The translations under genes and the position numbers were made by a program. The notes under the pieces were generated by a model. It had not been told where the DNA came from. It did not search any database and saw only the letters and a program-made list of their open reading frames with translations. A stretch of 64,000 nucleotides of DNA from Marinomonas mediterranea MMB-1 (GTDB lineage Bacteria; Pseudomonadota; Gammaproteobacteria; Pseudomonadales; Marinomonadaceae): NCBI RefSeq assembly GCF_000192865.1, contig NC_015276.1:4272501-4336500 (forward strand). The letters run 5' to 3'. How positions within the stretch are numbered: position 1 is the stretch's first letter; each line of letters opens with the position of its first letter. Of the stretch, positions 49,540-58,801 are shown piece after piece.

Positions 49540-51912
49540 TTAATCGCAGGTTGAAGGTATTGAAGCCGATCGCAACGTCGCAATAATATCTTCCAAGCGC
49601 TGGGGTTTTGAAAAATAATACCCTTGCAAGTAATCACAGCCATATTTGCTGAGTAACGCCGCCTGCTCTTGCGTTTCTACGCCCTCAGCGACCACCAAGA
49701 TGCCCAACGAGTGCGCCATGGATATCATCCCTTCACACAATGCACCAGACGGTGACTGTTCGTCTAACTTGCTCACAAAAGACTTATCAATTTTTAGATA
49801 ATCAATGTTGTAGTTCATAATATACGAAAGCGATGAATACCCCGTGCCAAAGTCGTCTAAGGCAACCTGAACACCGTGCTTTCTGAAATTTAAAAGATGC
49901 TGCTGAGTGCCGTCTTCCGCATTCATAAAAAGGTTTTCTGTGATTTCAACAACGAGACCGTTTTTGCCTGATGTTCCCTCACTGTAGACACCTGTCAGCA
50001 AATCGTAGAGCAGCTTAGTTCGATCGCTTTGGCTGTTTGACAACTGAATAGGCGAGACATTAACACTGACCTGAATATGCTCGCCATAGACAGATTGCAG
50101 CTTGTCTAACGCCATTTTTGCTTCGAGGATCACCCATTCACCAATATCAACAATTTGACCGGACTCTTCCGCGTACCCAATAAATTGATCTGGCGGTATT
50201 AAGCCTCGCGTCGGATGCTGCCAACGAATCAATGCTTCAAACTTCATAATCTCACCAACATTGTTGACGATTGGCTGAAAGACAAGATGAAATTCTTTAT
50301 TCGCAATGGCGTCACGTAAATCTTTTACCAGCTCGATTTTTTCCAGCAACGCGTATTTAAGCTCAACATCAAAGTCTTTTACTTCGTTCCTACCTGCTCG
50401 CTTCGCTGAATACAGAGCTTGATCCGCTGCCGCCATCACCTCGCGCTCATCGACCCCGTCTTCAGGGTACATAGCAACGCCAATACTACAGCTCACATGA
50501 ATCTCACCCTGCGAGAACTCAAACGGCTGACGAACTTGTGTTTGAATGTTCTGACAAAAATCATGAACGTATTCTTTATTCACATTCGTGCCGCTCAGCA
50601 AGAAAATAAACTCATCCCCTCCTAAACGACAAATAAGTTGTTGTTTAGGGCAAAGTGCCATGAGTCTTTTGGCTGTAATTCTTAAGATTTCATCGCCTAC
50701 CTGATGACCGCGAGTATCATTCACTTCTTTAAAGAGATCCAAATCGATCAATAACAAAGCGAATTTTTGATTGTAAACTTTGGCTTCTCTGAGTTGTTCA
50801 AACAGCGCTTTGTTAAATCGCTCTCGATTTCCAGCCCCCGTCAACAAATCGGTTTGCGCTTGCTGAATCATCTTTTTTTCAGCTTGCTCCTTCTTCTCAG
50901 CCATTGAGATGAAACGATTTTGTAATTCGTCCATCTCTTTTACGCCAGTGGCGGCCTTGTAGGTGATTTTTTCATTCTGACCAATACGGAACGTCATATA
51001 GGAGAGGGTGTTCAAAGGAGTAAGAATGGAATTTAAAAAGAAGATTCTGAGCAATAACAATACCGCAGCAACAACGCCTGTAAAAATCATGAAGATTAAG
51101 GAATAACGGTCGTCTATTTGCTCTAAAGCATCGTCTACTGCGATACCCGTCACAAAAGTAAGCAACACACCAGCCGCCTCGTCATCGACCTGATGCCGCG
51201 TAAATATTCGATTCACGCCATCTGGCCCCGTATTCATCCCTGAGAGAGAACGCACTGATTCCAATAAAGAAGAGTCGGCGTCTCTAGGGAAGCTTGCCAT
51301 CGCACGCCCTTGCGAGTCCAAAACATACGCAATGCTCTTATTTGGCAAATCAATACTGTTTATTAAGTCTGTCCACCAATCAAGCGAGATAACGACCACA
51401 CCCGCGCCTACTACATGGGATTGATCACGCTCATCTATGACCGGATACGCAAAATTGATCGCCGGACGACCAATGACACGATCAATGTGCACACCGCTGG
51501 TCGTAAAGTGCTGGCCAGACAGCGCCTTACTGATATAAGCACGATCCCTGACGTTAACTGGTGAGGTTAGTTTGGTGCCATTACACGTCAGAACACCTTG
51601 GCGATCAGGCACGCCAATATTGACGAATCGATCATCAAGACGAGTAAGCTTTTGGACTAATTGTTGGCATTCGAGTGAATCAGGTGATTGAAGTGCGGGT
51701 AAAGACACCAATGCCTCAAGAAAGGAACGAGTAGAAGCCACAATGGCCTCCTGATTCTGCACCGCTTTCTTAGAGATCAAATTCGCATACTGGTACAGCT
51801 CTTTTTTTTCCGAGGCCTTGCTGAAATCAAAACTAAGGTAAATAAATGCGTAACAAGGAACGACAATCAACAACGTGATTAGATATAACCTTCCCTTCAG
51901 CGTATTCAACAT
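49540..51912 (-). CDS. dCache-GGDEF-EAL c-di-GMP enzyme
   Basis: A 790-residue transmembrane protein. TM1 is about 7-28, a periplasmic dCache sensor about 35-270 (NVRDRAYISKALSGQHFTTS and VVGAGVVVISLDWW), TM2 about 278-300, then a linker, GGDEF (about 355-515) and EAL (about 525-785). GGDEF is intact at about 434 with no RxxD site. EAL catalytic segments KFEALIRW, EITENL, DDFGTGYSSL, KIDKSF and AEGVET are present, so it may be a phosphodiesterase or bifunctional. GAGG precedes the ATG. It responds to an external small molecule by architecture; ligand unknown. Confidence 0.92.
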   Translation of the reverse strand: MLNTLKGRLYLITLLIVVPCYAFIYLSFDFSKASEKKELYQYANLISKKAVQNQEAIVASTRSFLEALVSLPALQSPDSLECQQLVQKLTRLDDRFVNIGVPDRQGVLTCNGTKLTSPVNVRDRAYISKALSGQHFTTSGVHIDRVIGRPAINFAYPVIDERDQSHVVGAGVVVISLDWWTDLINSIDLPNKSIAYVLDSQGRAMASFPRDADSSLLESVRSLSGMNTGPDGVNRIFTRHQVDDEAAGVLLTFVTGIAVDDALEQIDDRYSLIFMIFTGVVAAVLLLLRIFFLNSILTPLNTLSYMTFRIGQNEKITYKAATGVKEMDELQNRFISMAEKKEQAEKKMIQQAQTDLLTGAGNRERFNKALFEQLREAKVYNQKFALLLIDLDLFKEVNDTRGHQVGDEILRITAKRLMALCPKQQLICRLGGDEFIFLLSGTNVNKEYVHDFCQNIQTQVRQPFEFSQGEIHVSCSIGVAMYPEDGVDEREVMAAADQALYSAKRAGRNEVKDFDVELKYALLEKIELVKDLRDAIANKEFHLVFQPIVNNVGEIMKFEALIRWQHPTRGLIPPDQFIGYAEESGQIVDIGEWVILEAKMALDKLQSVYGEHIQVSVNVSPIQLSNSQSDRTKLLYDLLTGVYSEGTSGKNGLVVEITENLFMNAEDGTQQHLLNFRKHGVQVALDDFGTGYSSLSYIMNYNIDYLKIDKSFVSKLDEQSPSGALCEGMISMAHSLGILVVAEGVETQEQAALLSKYGCDYLQGYYFSKPQRLEDIIATLRSASIPSTCD

Positions 51913-52264
51913 TCCCAGCCTCTACATCCTTAACTGCAATTGGACAGACAGTAAAACCTAATAAAATACTAAAACAATAAGACATAACAAAAAAACAAAA
52001 ACGGCATAACGAATTTTTATAACATTAGACGAGTTTTCTACTAAATTACAGGACTAAATAAAAAAGCGAACCTCTATATATCGAATTTACAAAACGTACA
52101 AAAGTATGCAAATAACCTGCAGTACGTGTCAACCAGATAAATCAAAAACCATCGGAAGCGTTTGAAAAATATATCTTTTAGTCGCAACAACCTGACGATG
52201 ATCAATAATCAACTTATGTGTAAAGATTAAAATACTCTTTTACTCCCCCTTGTCTGCCAACCTA
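51913..52264. other. AT-rich intergenic region
   Basis: About 350 AT-rich bases between two divergent genes. Both promoters should lie here; no repeat, RNA or strong operator was recognised. Confidence 0.4.
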
Positions 52265-52720
52265 ATGCATGAGAAATTAGAATGCAGATTATTCAATTTA
52301 TTGCAGGATGCAGGCATGAAACATTACTTTTTAGGTAAGTTTACGAGAAGCGACTCTAAGGAAAGTGATGACTCTCCTGAAGCCTTATTAAAAGGAAATC
52401 TGAAGAACCAAATCTCAGCCGTACTTCAACGACAGATGAAAGACGCCAATAGCAAAAAAGCCGCATCTTATTTTTGGGGTAATACTGGCTGGGTCATTGA
52501 ACAAGCCGTTCTTGAATCCAACGATATCGTTGAATGGCTGGATGACGAAGACATTGATCGTTATTTCGAACGGGTATTGCCTGAATTAATGCGACTACTT
52601 CAAAAATACCGATCGAGCTGCGACGACCCCAATGGATATGGCTTCGCCGTTATCAATGAACTCGACTTGAAGTTAATCGAGCTCGCTCGAGATTATCAAT
52701 TGCATGTGCGCCCAGAGTAA
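52265..52720 (+). CDS. Hypothetical soluble protein
   Basis: A 151-residue acidic, helix-rich protein with no signal peptide or membrane segment. It has an ASYFWGNTGWVIEQAVLES stretch and a late YRSSCDDPNGYGFAVINELD. Family not recognised. Start is uncertain: the ATG at 52265 and the TTG at 52250 both lack a ribosome site, and the ATG at 52317 has AGG sequences upstream. The downstream neighbour, a scramblase-like gene, is 77 bases away on the same strand. Confidence 0.6.
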   Translation: MHEKLECRLFNLLQDAGMKHYFLGKFTRSDSKESDDSPEALLKGNLKNQISAVLQRQMKDANSKKAASYFWGNTGWVIEQAVLESNDIVEWLDDEDIDRYFERVLPELMRLLQKYRSSCDDPNGYGFAVINELDLKLIELARDYQLHVRPE

Positions 52721-52797
52721 TCCCTCCGCCCCCTTGTCTTCACCTCACCACTAAACAACCAATAAAAATCTCTGTATCCTACCCTTTTAGGAGTAGC

Positions 52798-53385
52798 ATG
52801 ATGGACATATTGGCTCGTAACCTCTACCTCGTAAAAGAGCATGTCGGCATGTTTAAGGCCGCCAATAACTTCGATATATTTGATCCAGACAATGGCGACA
52901 AAATTCTCGAATGCCGAGAAGAGAGCTTGGGGATTATCACCAAGATACTTCGATTTACAGATTATAAAACCTATACGCCGTTTGACGTGCGCATTCGAGC
53001 GGAAGACGGCACTCAAGTCGTCCGTGTTAAACGGGGTATATCACTACTTCGCTCCCATGTTGAAGTGTTCGACGAAAACAATGCTCTTTTAGGCAGTTTT
53101 CATCAAAAGCTTTTATCCATTGGCGGCAAGTTCTCTATTCAAGACCAACACGGCAATGAAGTCTGTGAACTGAAAGGTAAATGGACAGGGTGGGATTTTA
53201 AATTTCTCTACGGTGATATAGAAATGGCCCATGTGAGCAAGCAATGGGCTGGAATCGGCAAAGAAATGTTCACCAGTGCCGATAACTACGTACTTCAAAT
53301 TTCTGATCATATCGCCCCCAACAGCCCCGCAAGACAGCTGATTATTGCCGCCGTCATGTGCATCGATATGGTACTGAAAGAATAA
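52798..53385 (+). CDS. LURP-one/scramblase-related (Tubby-like fold) protein
   Basis: A 195-residue soluble protein with a repeating beta-strand pattern typical of the LURP-one/phospholipid scramblase group: FDIFDPDNGDKILECRE, FDVRIRAEDGTQVVRVKRG and WDFKFLYGDIEMAHVSKQW. The C-terminal segment SPARQLIIAAVMCIDMVLKE is a hydrophobic helix, as in family members. In bacteria its role is unknown; membrane-lipid association is possible. It is followed 25 bases later by a deoxyribosyltransferase gene on the same strand, probably one transcript. Confidence 0.85.
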   Translation: MMDILARNLYLVKEHVGMFKAANNFDIFDPDNGDKILECREESLGIITKILRFTDYKTYTPFDVRIRAEDGTQVVRVKRGISLLRSHVEVFDENNALLGSFHQKLLSIGGKFSIQDQHGNEVCELKGKWTGWDFKFLYGDIEMAHVSKQWAGIGKEMFTSADNYVLQISDHIAPNSPARQLIIAAVMCIDMVLKE

Positions 53386-53410
53386 AAGCATGATCTAAGG
53401 AGACGATGCG

Positions 53411-53980
53411 GTGCAAACAATTTACCTAGCAGGCCCTGAAGTATTTTTACCCAATGCAGAGGAGATAGGCGAGAACAAAAAGTCACTCTGTAAAAAATAC
53501 GGTTTTATTGGTCTTTTCCCTCTCGATAAAGTGATTACGCCGCAAAAAACACCGATTGAGACGGCGCTTGCCATCAGCGAAGGAAACGAGCTCCTCGTTG
53601 AAAGGTCCGACATTGTGCTTGCCAATTTAACACCTTTTCGCGGCACAAGCGCAGATGCCGGCACCATTTACGAACTGGGGTTAGGAAGAGGGCTACGCAA
53701 ACAACTAGCAGCCTACAGCAATACCACAACCCCTTTTTTAGAGCGCGTGTGGCGAGATTATGGCCAAGGTTCCATTGAACAAGCGCCCAAAGGCGACATA
53801 CGAGACAGACTCAATCACAAGATAGAAGAGTTCGGTTTAATAGACAACTTAATGCTAGAAGGCGGTATTCATCTTGCAAACGGGCTGTTTCTCGCAGGCG
53901 ACGTTAACAACGCTTATCTCTATTCAGATTTAAGCGTATTTGAGGCGTTACTGAAAAAGCTGGCCGAGCAAGCCCTTTAA
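53411..53980 (+). CDS. Nucleoside 2-deoxyribosyltransferase family protein
   Basis: A 189-residue cytosolic enzyme that transfers or hydrolyses deoxyribose between purine and pyrimidine bases. Family marks are YLAGPEVF at the start, LTPFRGTSADAGTIYELGLG in the middle with the catalytic Glu in the last part, and the ending LYSDLSVFEALLKKL. It begins at GTG 53411 with AAGGAG eight bases upstream; an overlapping ATG is out of frame. It follows the scramblase-like gene closely. A strong hairpin follows. Could also be a toxin- or stress-linked hydrolase, as in some relatives. Confidence 0.85.
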   Translation: MQTIYLAGPEVFLPNAEEIGENKKSLCKKYGFIGLFPLDKVITPQKTPIETALAISEGNELLVERSDIVLANLTPFRGTSADAGTIYELGLGRGLRKQLAAYSNTTTPFLERVWRDYGQGSIEQAPKGDIRDRLNHKIEEFGLIDNLMLEGGIHLANGLFLAGDVNNAYLYSDLSVFEALLKKLAEQAL

Positions 53981-54000
53981 TTCTTTAACGTTTGGCAGAG

Positions 54001-54051
54001 AAAGAAAAGCATAAAAAGCGCTAAGACAATGCGCTTTTTATGCTTTTCTTT
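54001..54051. terminator. Strong bidirectional hairpin terminator
   Basis: A perfect 21-bp stem with a nine-base loop, with A/T-rich ends forming T-runs on both strands. It terminates the deoxyribosyltransferase gene and the decayed GAF-GGDEF gene, whose last residues are encoded within the stem. Confidence 0.85.
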
Positions 54052-54857
54052 TGGTCGTACATTGCATCGTCCGCACGCCGCAGAATCCGGTCAAAATCGA
54101 TGTCGGATGACACTTTAAAGTCTGTCGCCCCCCATGAGTAACGTAACGCCGGTGCATCGTCCTTACTTAACGGGGAATCGTCTATGTACCGATTGAGCTT
54201 ATCAATCGGCTCAACCGCAGCCTGTGAGTCCTTTTCGCGCTTATTGCATCTGGACAACACCATAAACTCGTCGCACCCTAGACGGCCAACTAAATCCGTA
54301 TAATGGAAGCGTTGATGTAACCCATCGGAAAATACTTTAAGTGCTTTGTCGCCTAATTCATGTCCGCCGACATCATTGAGAGCTTTGAAATCGTCCAAAT
54401 CGAAATAATAAGCGGTAAGTCGCTCATCCATTTGATGAAGCAAAGACTTTTTCCGCCTCGGCGACAAAGCCAGTACGATTGAGAGACTGAGTTAGGCCAT
54501 CTAACTTTGCGACACGCAGTGCAAGTAACTCTCTTTCAACCATACAACCAAGATCATCTAATGACGCCCTGTCCGACTCATCAAAGTGTCTAGGTTGTTT
54601 GTCAATTAAGCATAAAGTCCCTAAAGGGTACCCTTGGTGGTCTCACAAGCAGACAGGCCGACTTTGGACTTAAACCATTGTCGGTCTTGATCAACTAAAC
54701 TGACCAGAGCGATTGGCACATCAAACAACTTCGTCGCCACGGGCGTAATACTGTCAAAGCGCTGTTCAGGCTCAGAATCCAAAATACGAAGTATGTTCAA
54801 TGCATAAAGACGCGCATCGTCATTAGTAAGGATATCCGGTTTTTTCACAAAGGGCAC
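54021..54857 (-). pseudogene. Decayed GAF-GGDEF diguanylate cyclase gene
   Basis: The minus strand keeps an N-terminal GAF start (DVPIALVSLVDQDRQWFKSK then ACETTK) to about 54633. It then jumps, in another frame, to the GAF end (YPLGTLCLIDKQPRHF), so roughly 60 central GAF residues are deleted. Reading continues with a helix, LALRVAKLDGLTQSLNRTGF, until about 54440. Another frameshift leads into the GGDEF core (54021-54467), whose signature is GCDEF instead of GGDEF. At least one large deletion and two frame changes therefore separate it from a working gene. Part of the c-di-GMP set in this region. Confidence 0.8.
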
Positions 54858-55159
54858 CGCTCAGATTCAAACGTTACATAACGTCACCCGAAGGCCACAT
54901 TCTTACCATGATCAATAAACCATAGCAGTGCTATCGATTCTGATTGTGTCTATTTAGTAAGTAAAATGTAACGCGATATATAACAATAATATGTGAAGTA
55001 ATAAAACGAGAAGAGACAACACCAGAAAAAATAAAACCAGCACGATTTCTTCACTCATCAAACATTGAATGAATCGAACTGGTCTTGAAGTATTTGTGTT
55101 ATCGTTTTGGACGTTAACCTAAAGATAAAAGCCCAAAACGATAACGACAGAGACAACCG
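54858..55159. other. AT-rich intergenic region
   Basis: About 300 AT-rich bases before the ABC transporter ATPase 3' end. No gene, repeat or strong hairpin recognised. Confidence 0.4.
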
Positions 55160-55909
55160 CTATAAGACTTGCCCTAAGAAACGCTTCAAACGCGGATGAT
55201 CGGAATCAAAAAACTTATCGGGGGTTTCTTCTAAGATCAATTCGCCATCTTCCATAAAGACAACCCGATCTGCTACCTCTTTTGCAAAGCCCATTTCATG
55301 CGTCACCACGACCATGGTCATGCCTTCCTGAGCAAGGCCTTGCATGACGTCTAACACCTCCCCAACCATTTCAGGATCAAGTGCACTAGTGGGCTCATCA
55401 AATAACATGATCTTTGGCTTCATCGCCAACGCTCTAGCAATCGCGACACGTTGTTGTTGACCGCCAGATAAACGCGAAGGATAGTTTTGCATCCGCTCTG
55501 CTAAGCCAACGCGAGTCAGAAGCTCTTGAGCATGTCTTTCTGCTTCTGATTTGCTTTCTTTACGCACTTTCATTGGCGATAACATCACATTGCCTAACGC
55601 GGTTTTATGCGGAAACAAGTTAAACGATTGAAAGACCATGCCGACTTCTTCGCGAACCTTGTTTATATTGGTTGTCTTATCTGTCAACTCTATGCCGTCG
55701 ATATCGATCGACCCAGTAGAAATGGTTTCTAGCTGGTTCAATGTGCGCAGAAAAGTCGATTTACCTGAGCCACTTGGGCCGATAATCACCACTACTTCAC
55801 CGCGACTCACATCCAGCGAAACCTTTTTTAACGCATGGCAACCATTCGGGTAGGTCTTATCGACATGACGAGCCTGAATAATAGGCGCTTTTAATGTTTT
55901 ATCAGTCAC
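55160..55909 (-). CDS. Polar amino acid ABC transporter ATPase (GlnQ-like)
   Basis: A 249-residue ABC ATPase. Walker A is GPSGSGKST (about 39-47), Q-loop VFQSFNLFPHKTALGN, the signature LSGGQQQRVAIARAL (about 143-157) and Walker B IMLFDEPTSALDPE (about 165-178), followed by the switch His in VVVTHEMGFAKEVADRV. Start is GTG 55909 with AGAGG upstream. It overlaps the permease gene by eight bases and powers uptake with it and the binding protein. Substrate by architecture is glutamine or another polar amino acid. Confidence 0.93.
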   Translation of the reverse strand: MTDKTLKAPIIQARHVDKTYPNGCHALKKVSLDVSRGEVVVIIGPSGSGKSTFLRTLNQLETISTGSIDIDGIELTDKTTNINKVREEVGMVFQSFNLFPHKTALGNVMLSPMKVRKESKSEAERHAQELLTRVGLAERMQNYPSRLSGGQQQRVAIARALAMKPKIMLFDEPTSALDPEMVGEVLDVMQGLAQEGMTMVVVTHEMGFAKEVADRVVFMEDGELILEETPDKFFDSDHPRLKRFLGQVL

Positions 55910-56849
55910 TGGCAGATAACCTCTGTTCTAAGATCTGAATGGCCCAAGACAATGCACCGGTCACAACTAAATAGAGCGCAGCGACCGTAAACCAGACTTC
56001 AAACGGTGCAAAGCTGCCGCTGACAACTTCACGGCCAGCCTTGGTTAAATCTGTGATGGAAATAACAGATACCAACGAGGAATCTTTGATTAGGTTAATG
56101 AACTGACCTGCCAAAGGCGGCAAGGTGCGCTTGATCGCCTGTGGCATCACCACGTAGCACATCGCTTGTACGTAATTCATGCCTAACGAACGCGCGGCTT
56201 CCATTTGACCCGTTGGCACCGCTTGAATACCCGCTCGAACGATTTCGGCCACGTAGGCGCCCGTAAAGATAGACAGGGCCGCAACGCCTGCGGTAAATCG
56301 ATCTAGATCGAATACCGTTCCAATAAAGAAGTAAACGATAAAAATTTGAACCAACAGAGGCGTACCACGAATTACCTCAACGTAGGTCACCGCAAGATTT
56401 CGCAACACTTGCCGATGCGAGATGCGCATCAAGCCAAATATCAATCCAAGAATGATTGAAAATATGAGCGATATAAACGATATTTTTATCGTCACCCACA
56501 AACCTTCGGCAATAGGACCAAAACGCCAGCCTTCAAGCCGCGCTAGAGTATCGCCCTGGAAAATCAAATCGCCGTCAAACGCAACCAGTGTCGTATAGTC
56601 AGTTACCACTTGAGGATCACCGCCGTAGTCAGGTGTAATGCTTAGCTTTCCTTGCTGGTCAACAACGACTGTACCATCCGTGTCTGCGATAATATCCTGT
56701 GGGGCTGTGTTTACAATGTAAGGCCACAAGCGCTCCCAGTGCCAGGTATAGTTGATACGTTGCCCGGAGACGTATACTCCAGAAATAAGGACGGCCATGA
56801 TAAGCAAATAAAGCCCATGACCCAGCCAACGACTAGATTGTGATTGCAT
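55902..56849 (-). CDS. Polar amino acid ABC transporter permease with a long N-terminal insertion
   Basis: A 315-residue permease, longer than the usual 220 or so. TM1 is about 10-30. A periplasmic stretch of about 75 residues follows (about 35-110), then the canonical five-helix core starting WVTIKISFISLIFSIILG. The EAA-type loop is ARSLGMNYVQAMCYVVMPQAIKRTLPPLAG, in parts, with the conserved G. Other features are VIRGTPLLVQIFIVYFF and NLIKDSSL. Divided from the binding-protein gene by 86 bases and overlapping the ATPase gene by eight. Confidence 0.9.
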   Translation of the reverse strand: MQSQSSRWLGHGLYLLIMAVLISGVYVSGQRINYTWHWERLWPYIVNTAPQDIIADTDGTVVVDQQGKLSITPDYGGDPQVVTDYTTLVAFDGDLIFQGDTLARLEGWRFGPIAEGLWVTIKISFISLIFSIILGLIFGLMRISHRQVLRNLAVTYVEVIRGTPLLVQIFIVYFFIGTVFDLDRFTAGVAALSIFTGAYVAEIVRAGIQAVPTGQMEAARSLGMNYVQAMCYVVMPQAIKRTLPPLAGQFINLIKDSSLVSVISITDLTKAGREVVSGSFAPFEVWFTVAALYLVVTGALSWAIQILEQRLSASD

Positions 56850-56935
56850 GATATCTCTTAATTTGTATGAAAGAGGATGGAGAAAGAGGACTCAGAACGT
56901 GACGAGTCCTCTTAAGAGCAGATAGAAGCCGAGTA

Positions 56936-57742
56936 CTACTGAATGCTGTCTACCCAAGAGTCAGATTCAAACCACTTAGAATAGATACGGTCATAAGTGC
57001 CGTCATTCTTGATTTGCGTCAGATAGTTATTCAAGAAGTTAAGGAAGTTTGGATCATCCTGACGAATCGCCCAACCAAGCGGCTCGTAAGTAAAAGATTC
57101 ATCTAGGTGAACCACTGTGTCCTTGTGCTGAGAAGAGTACAACGCGTTAAATGGAAGGTCGTATACAAACGCATCTGCTTTGCCGTTTGCTACTTGTAGC
57201 ACACCATCAGCCGATGTTTCGAACAAGTCCAACTTCGCTTTTGGCAAGTACTTCTTCGCCGCTTCCGCACCCGTTGTACCAATTTGAGACGTTATTGTGT
57301 ACTTAGGGTTATTCAGGTCTTTATAGCTTGTGATCGTGCCTTTTAATTCAGGCTTAATCACAACCGTTTGACCAATCGTGATGTAAGGGTTAGAGAACAT
57401 CACTTTAAGGTTACGTTGTGCCGTAACCGTCATACCACCCATGATAATGTCACATTTTTCGGTTTGTAGAGCCGGGATAATACCGTCCCAAGCGGTGTTC
57501 ACTGGAACGAATTTTACATCCATAGAACGAGCCATGTGTTTACCCAAATCGATATCGAAACCGATGAAGCGGCCGTCTTTTGTTTTCATTTCAAACGGAA
57601 TATAACCTGCTTCAAAACAGACTTTAAGTTCGTTGCTGGACAAAATACCATCAATAGCTGATGCAGCACTGGCCTGCGTTGTCGCTAATAGTGAACCCGC
57701 TAATGCCAAACCTGTTAAGGCTTTTTTAAAACCGAATTTCAT
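56936..57742 (-). CDS. Polar amino acid ABC transporter binding protein (GlnH-like)
   Basis: A 268-residue periplasmic binding protein with a Sec signal ending near QASAAS (about residue 26). Family landmarks are CFEAGYIPFEMKTKDGRFIGFDIDLG (in parts), DIIMGGMTVTAQRN and TSQIGTTGAEAAKKY. Start ATG 57742 with GGGGAC upstream; two longer starts exist (57754 and 57775) but lack better ribosome sites. First gene of the importer operon with permease and ATPase. Confidence 0.93.
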   Translation of the reverse strand: MKFGFKKALTGLALAGSLLATTQASAASAIDGILSSNELKVCFEAGYIPFEMKTKDGRFIGFDIDLGKHMARSMDVKFVPVNTAWDGIIPALQTEKCDIIMGGMTVTAQRNLKVMFSNPYITIGQTVVIKPELKGTITSYKDLNNPKYTITSQIGTTGAEAAKKYLPKAKLDLFETSADGVLQVANGKADAFVYDLPFNALYSSQHKDTVVHLDESFTYEPLGWAIRQDDPNFLNFLNNYLTQIKNDGTYDRIYSKWFESDSWVDSIQ

Positions 57743-58037
57743 AAGTGTCCCCATTGTTTGTTTTTTAAAAATCATAGAAAGGTGGATGTATTATTTCTGT
57801 CACGTTAGTTCTGTATCGTCGTCACAATAACAAGATCGCAATAAAAGACCTGCAACAACGCCACCAAAATCGCCTCAGAAAATGAACATTGAGCTACCTT
57901 AATTTATGCACAATATAATCAAATGGCCAGCAAGTAAACGGGTTGTTCAAAAAGTTTTCACACCAGTTGTATGTACAAGCATAAACAAGCCTTTAATTCC
58001 TAGTGATTTCAATCAACTAGCAGCTTTTCCCGACCTG

Positions 58038-58403
58038 TTACTTTTTATCCAAGCCTATGTTTTCCCACGCGCCTAATTTTAGTTGTTTGCGACGAACCGC
58101 ATAAAAACCAGACATAAATACACCGTAAGCCATGCTCCAAAGTAGGGTCTTATCAAATACAGTTGAATCAAAACCGCCTTGCGTTAGCGCAAAAATAACC
58201 GACGCCAGCACCAGCATGTAAACAAAATTCACAACCACATTTGCATGAAATGACAGGTAGTAAGGAGGCGGTAATTTCAGCCCCAATTTTCGAAACAAAC
58301 CATAGACGGGAGGATTATAATTGGAGCGCCATACGCCCTGCTTTTCAAGCTCTTCGTGCGCTGTTTGAAGCCGTGCATCGAAGTTATTTTTATCTGAAGA
58401 CAA
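58038..58403 (-). CDS. DUF6404-like two-helix membrane protein
   Basis: A 121-residue protein. The N-terminal half is soluble and contains GVWRSNYNPPVYGLFRKLGL and PPPYYLSF, conserved in this family as I recall. Two hydrophobic helices follow (about 52-72 and 85-105), and the end is basic. Function unknown. The only in-frame start is TTG at 58401-58403 with AGGTG seven bases upstream, since the nearby ATG at 58408 is out of frame. No operon partner. Confidence 0.7.
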   Translation of the reverse strand: MSSDKNNFDARLQTAHEELEKQGVWRSNYNPPVYGLFRKLGLKLPPPYYLSFHANVVVNFVYMLVLASVIFALTQGGFDSTVFDKTLLWSMAYGVFMSGFYAVRRKQLKLGAWENIGLDKK

Positions 58404-58801
58404 GACATCACCTATTAGACATTGGAAATTTTCCGTATTGTAAGCGCTCTTGCCTACGACGCAAGAACTTCCCTCATATTCGGTCTTTCTATTGGCCTTT
58501 TTCGCGTTTCTCCGACCGAACTAAACCGCGAATCGCGCACATAAAAAGGTTTTCACCATTATCGACCTAAACGCACCTCTTCCCCACCCGCCTCCAACGC
58601 CTTTTAGTGCTAGGATGCTCAAACACGTGAACTCGTTGTTGTTTTCATATCTGTGTTTGTTTTGTGGTTGTCTTGTTTTTGTTGTTAGTAAAAACATCGC
58701 TAGGGCGCTGAACGTTCTCAAAGACATCAAACAGTAGTGATGATCTCTTACCCTAAACGCACATTAAAATGGCATTGAATAGACTACTGGATTAGATCGA
58801 G
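58404..58801. other. Intergenic region containing a possible small gene
   Basis: About 400 bases between divergent genes. Apart from the possible 40-residue membrane protein at 58615-58737, no repeat or RNA was recognised. Confidence 0.4.
58615..58737 (+). CDS. Possible 40-residue single-helix membrane peptide
   Basis: ATG at 58615 opens a 40-codon frame: a short polar start (MLKHVNS), a hydrophobic helix rich in Leu, Val, Cys and Phe (about 8-26), and a basic helical tail (SKNIARALNVLKDIKQ). AGG abuts the ATG, too close for a normal ribosome site, so translation is doubtful. It looks like known small inner-membrane peptides in shape only. It lies upstream of the MFS gene. Confidence 0.3.
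   Translation: MLKHVNSLLFSYLCLFCGCLVFVVSKNIARALNVLKDIKQ

Noticed and set aside
49368..49586. 72-codon plus frame over an IS5-like end
   Set aside because: Spans the repeat and the 3' end of the convergent GGDEF-EAL gene; composition does not suggest a protein.
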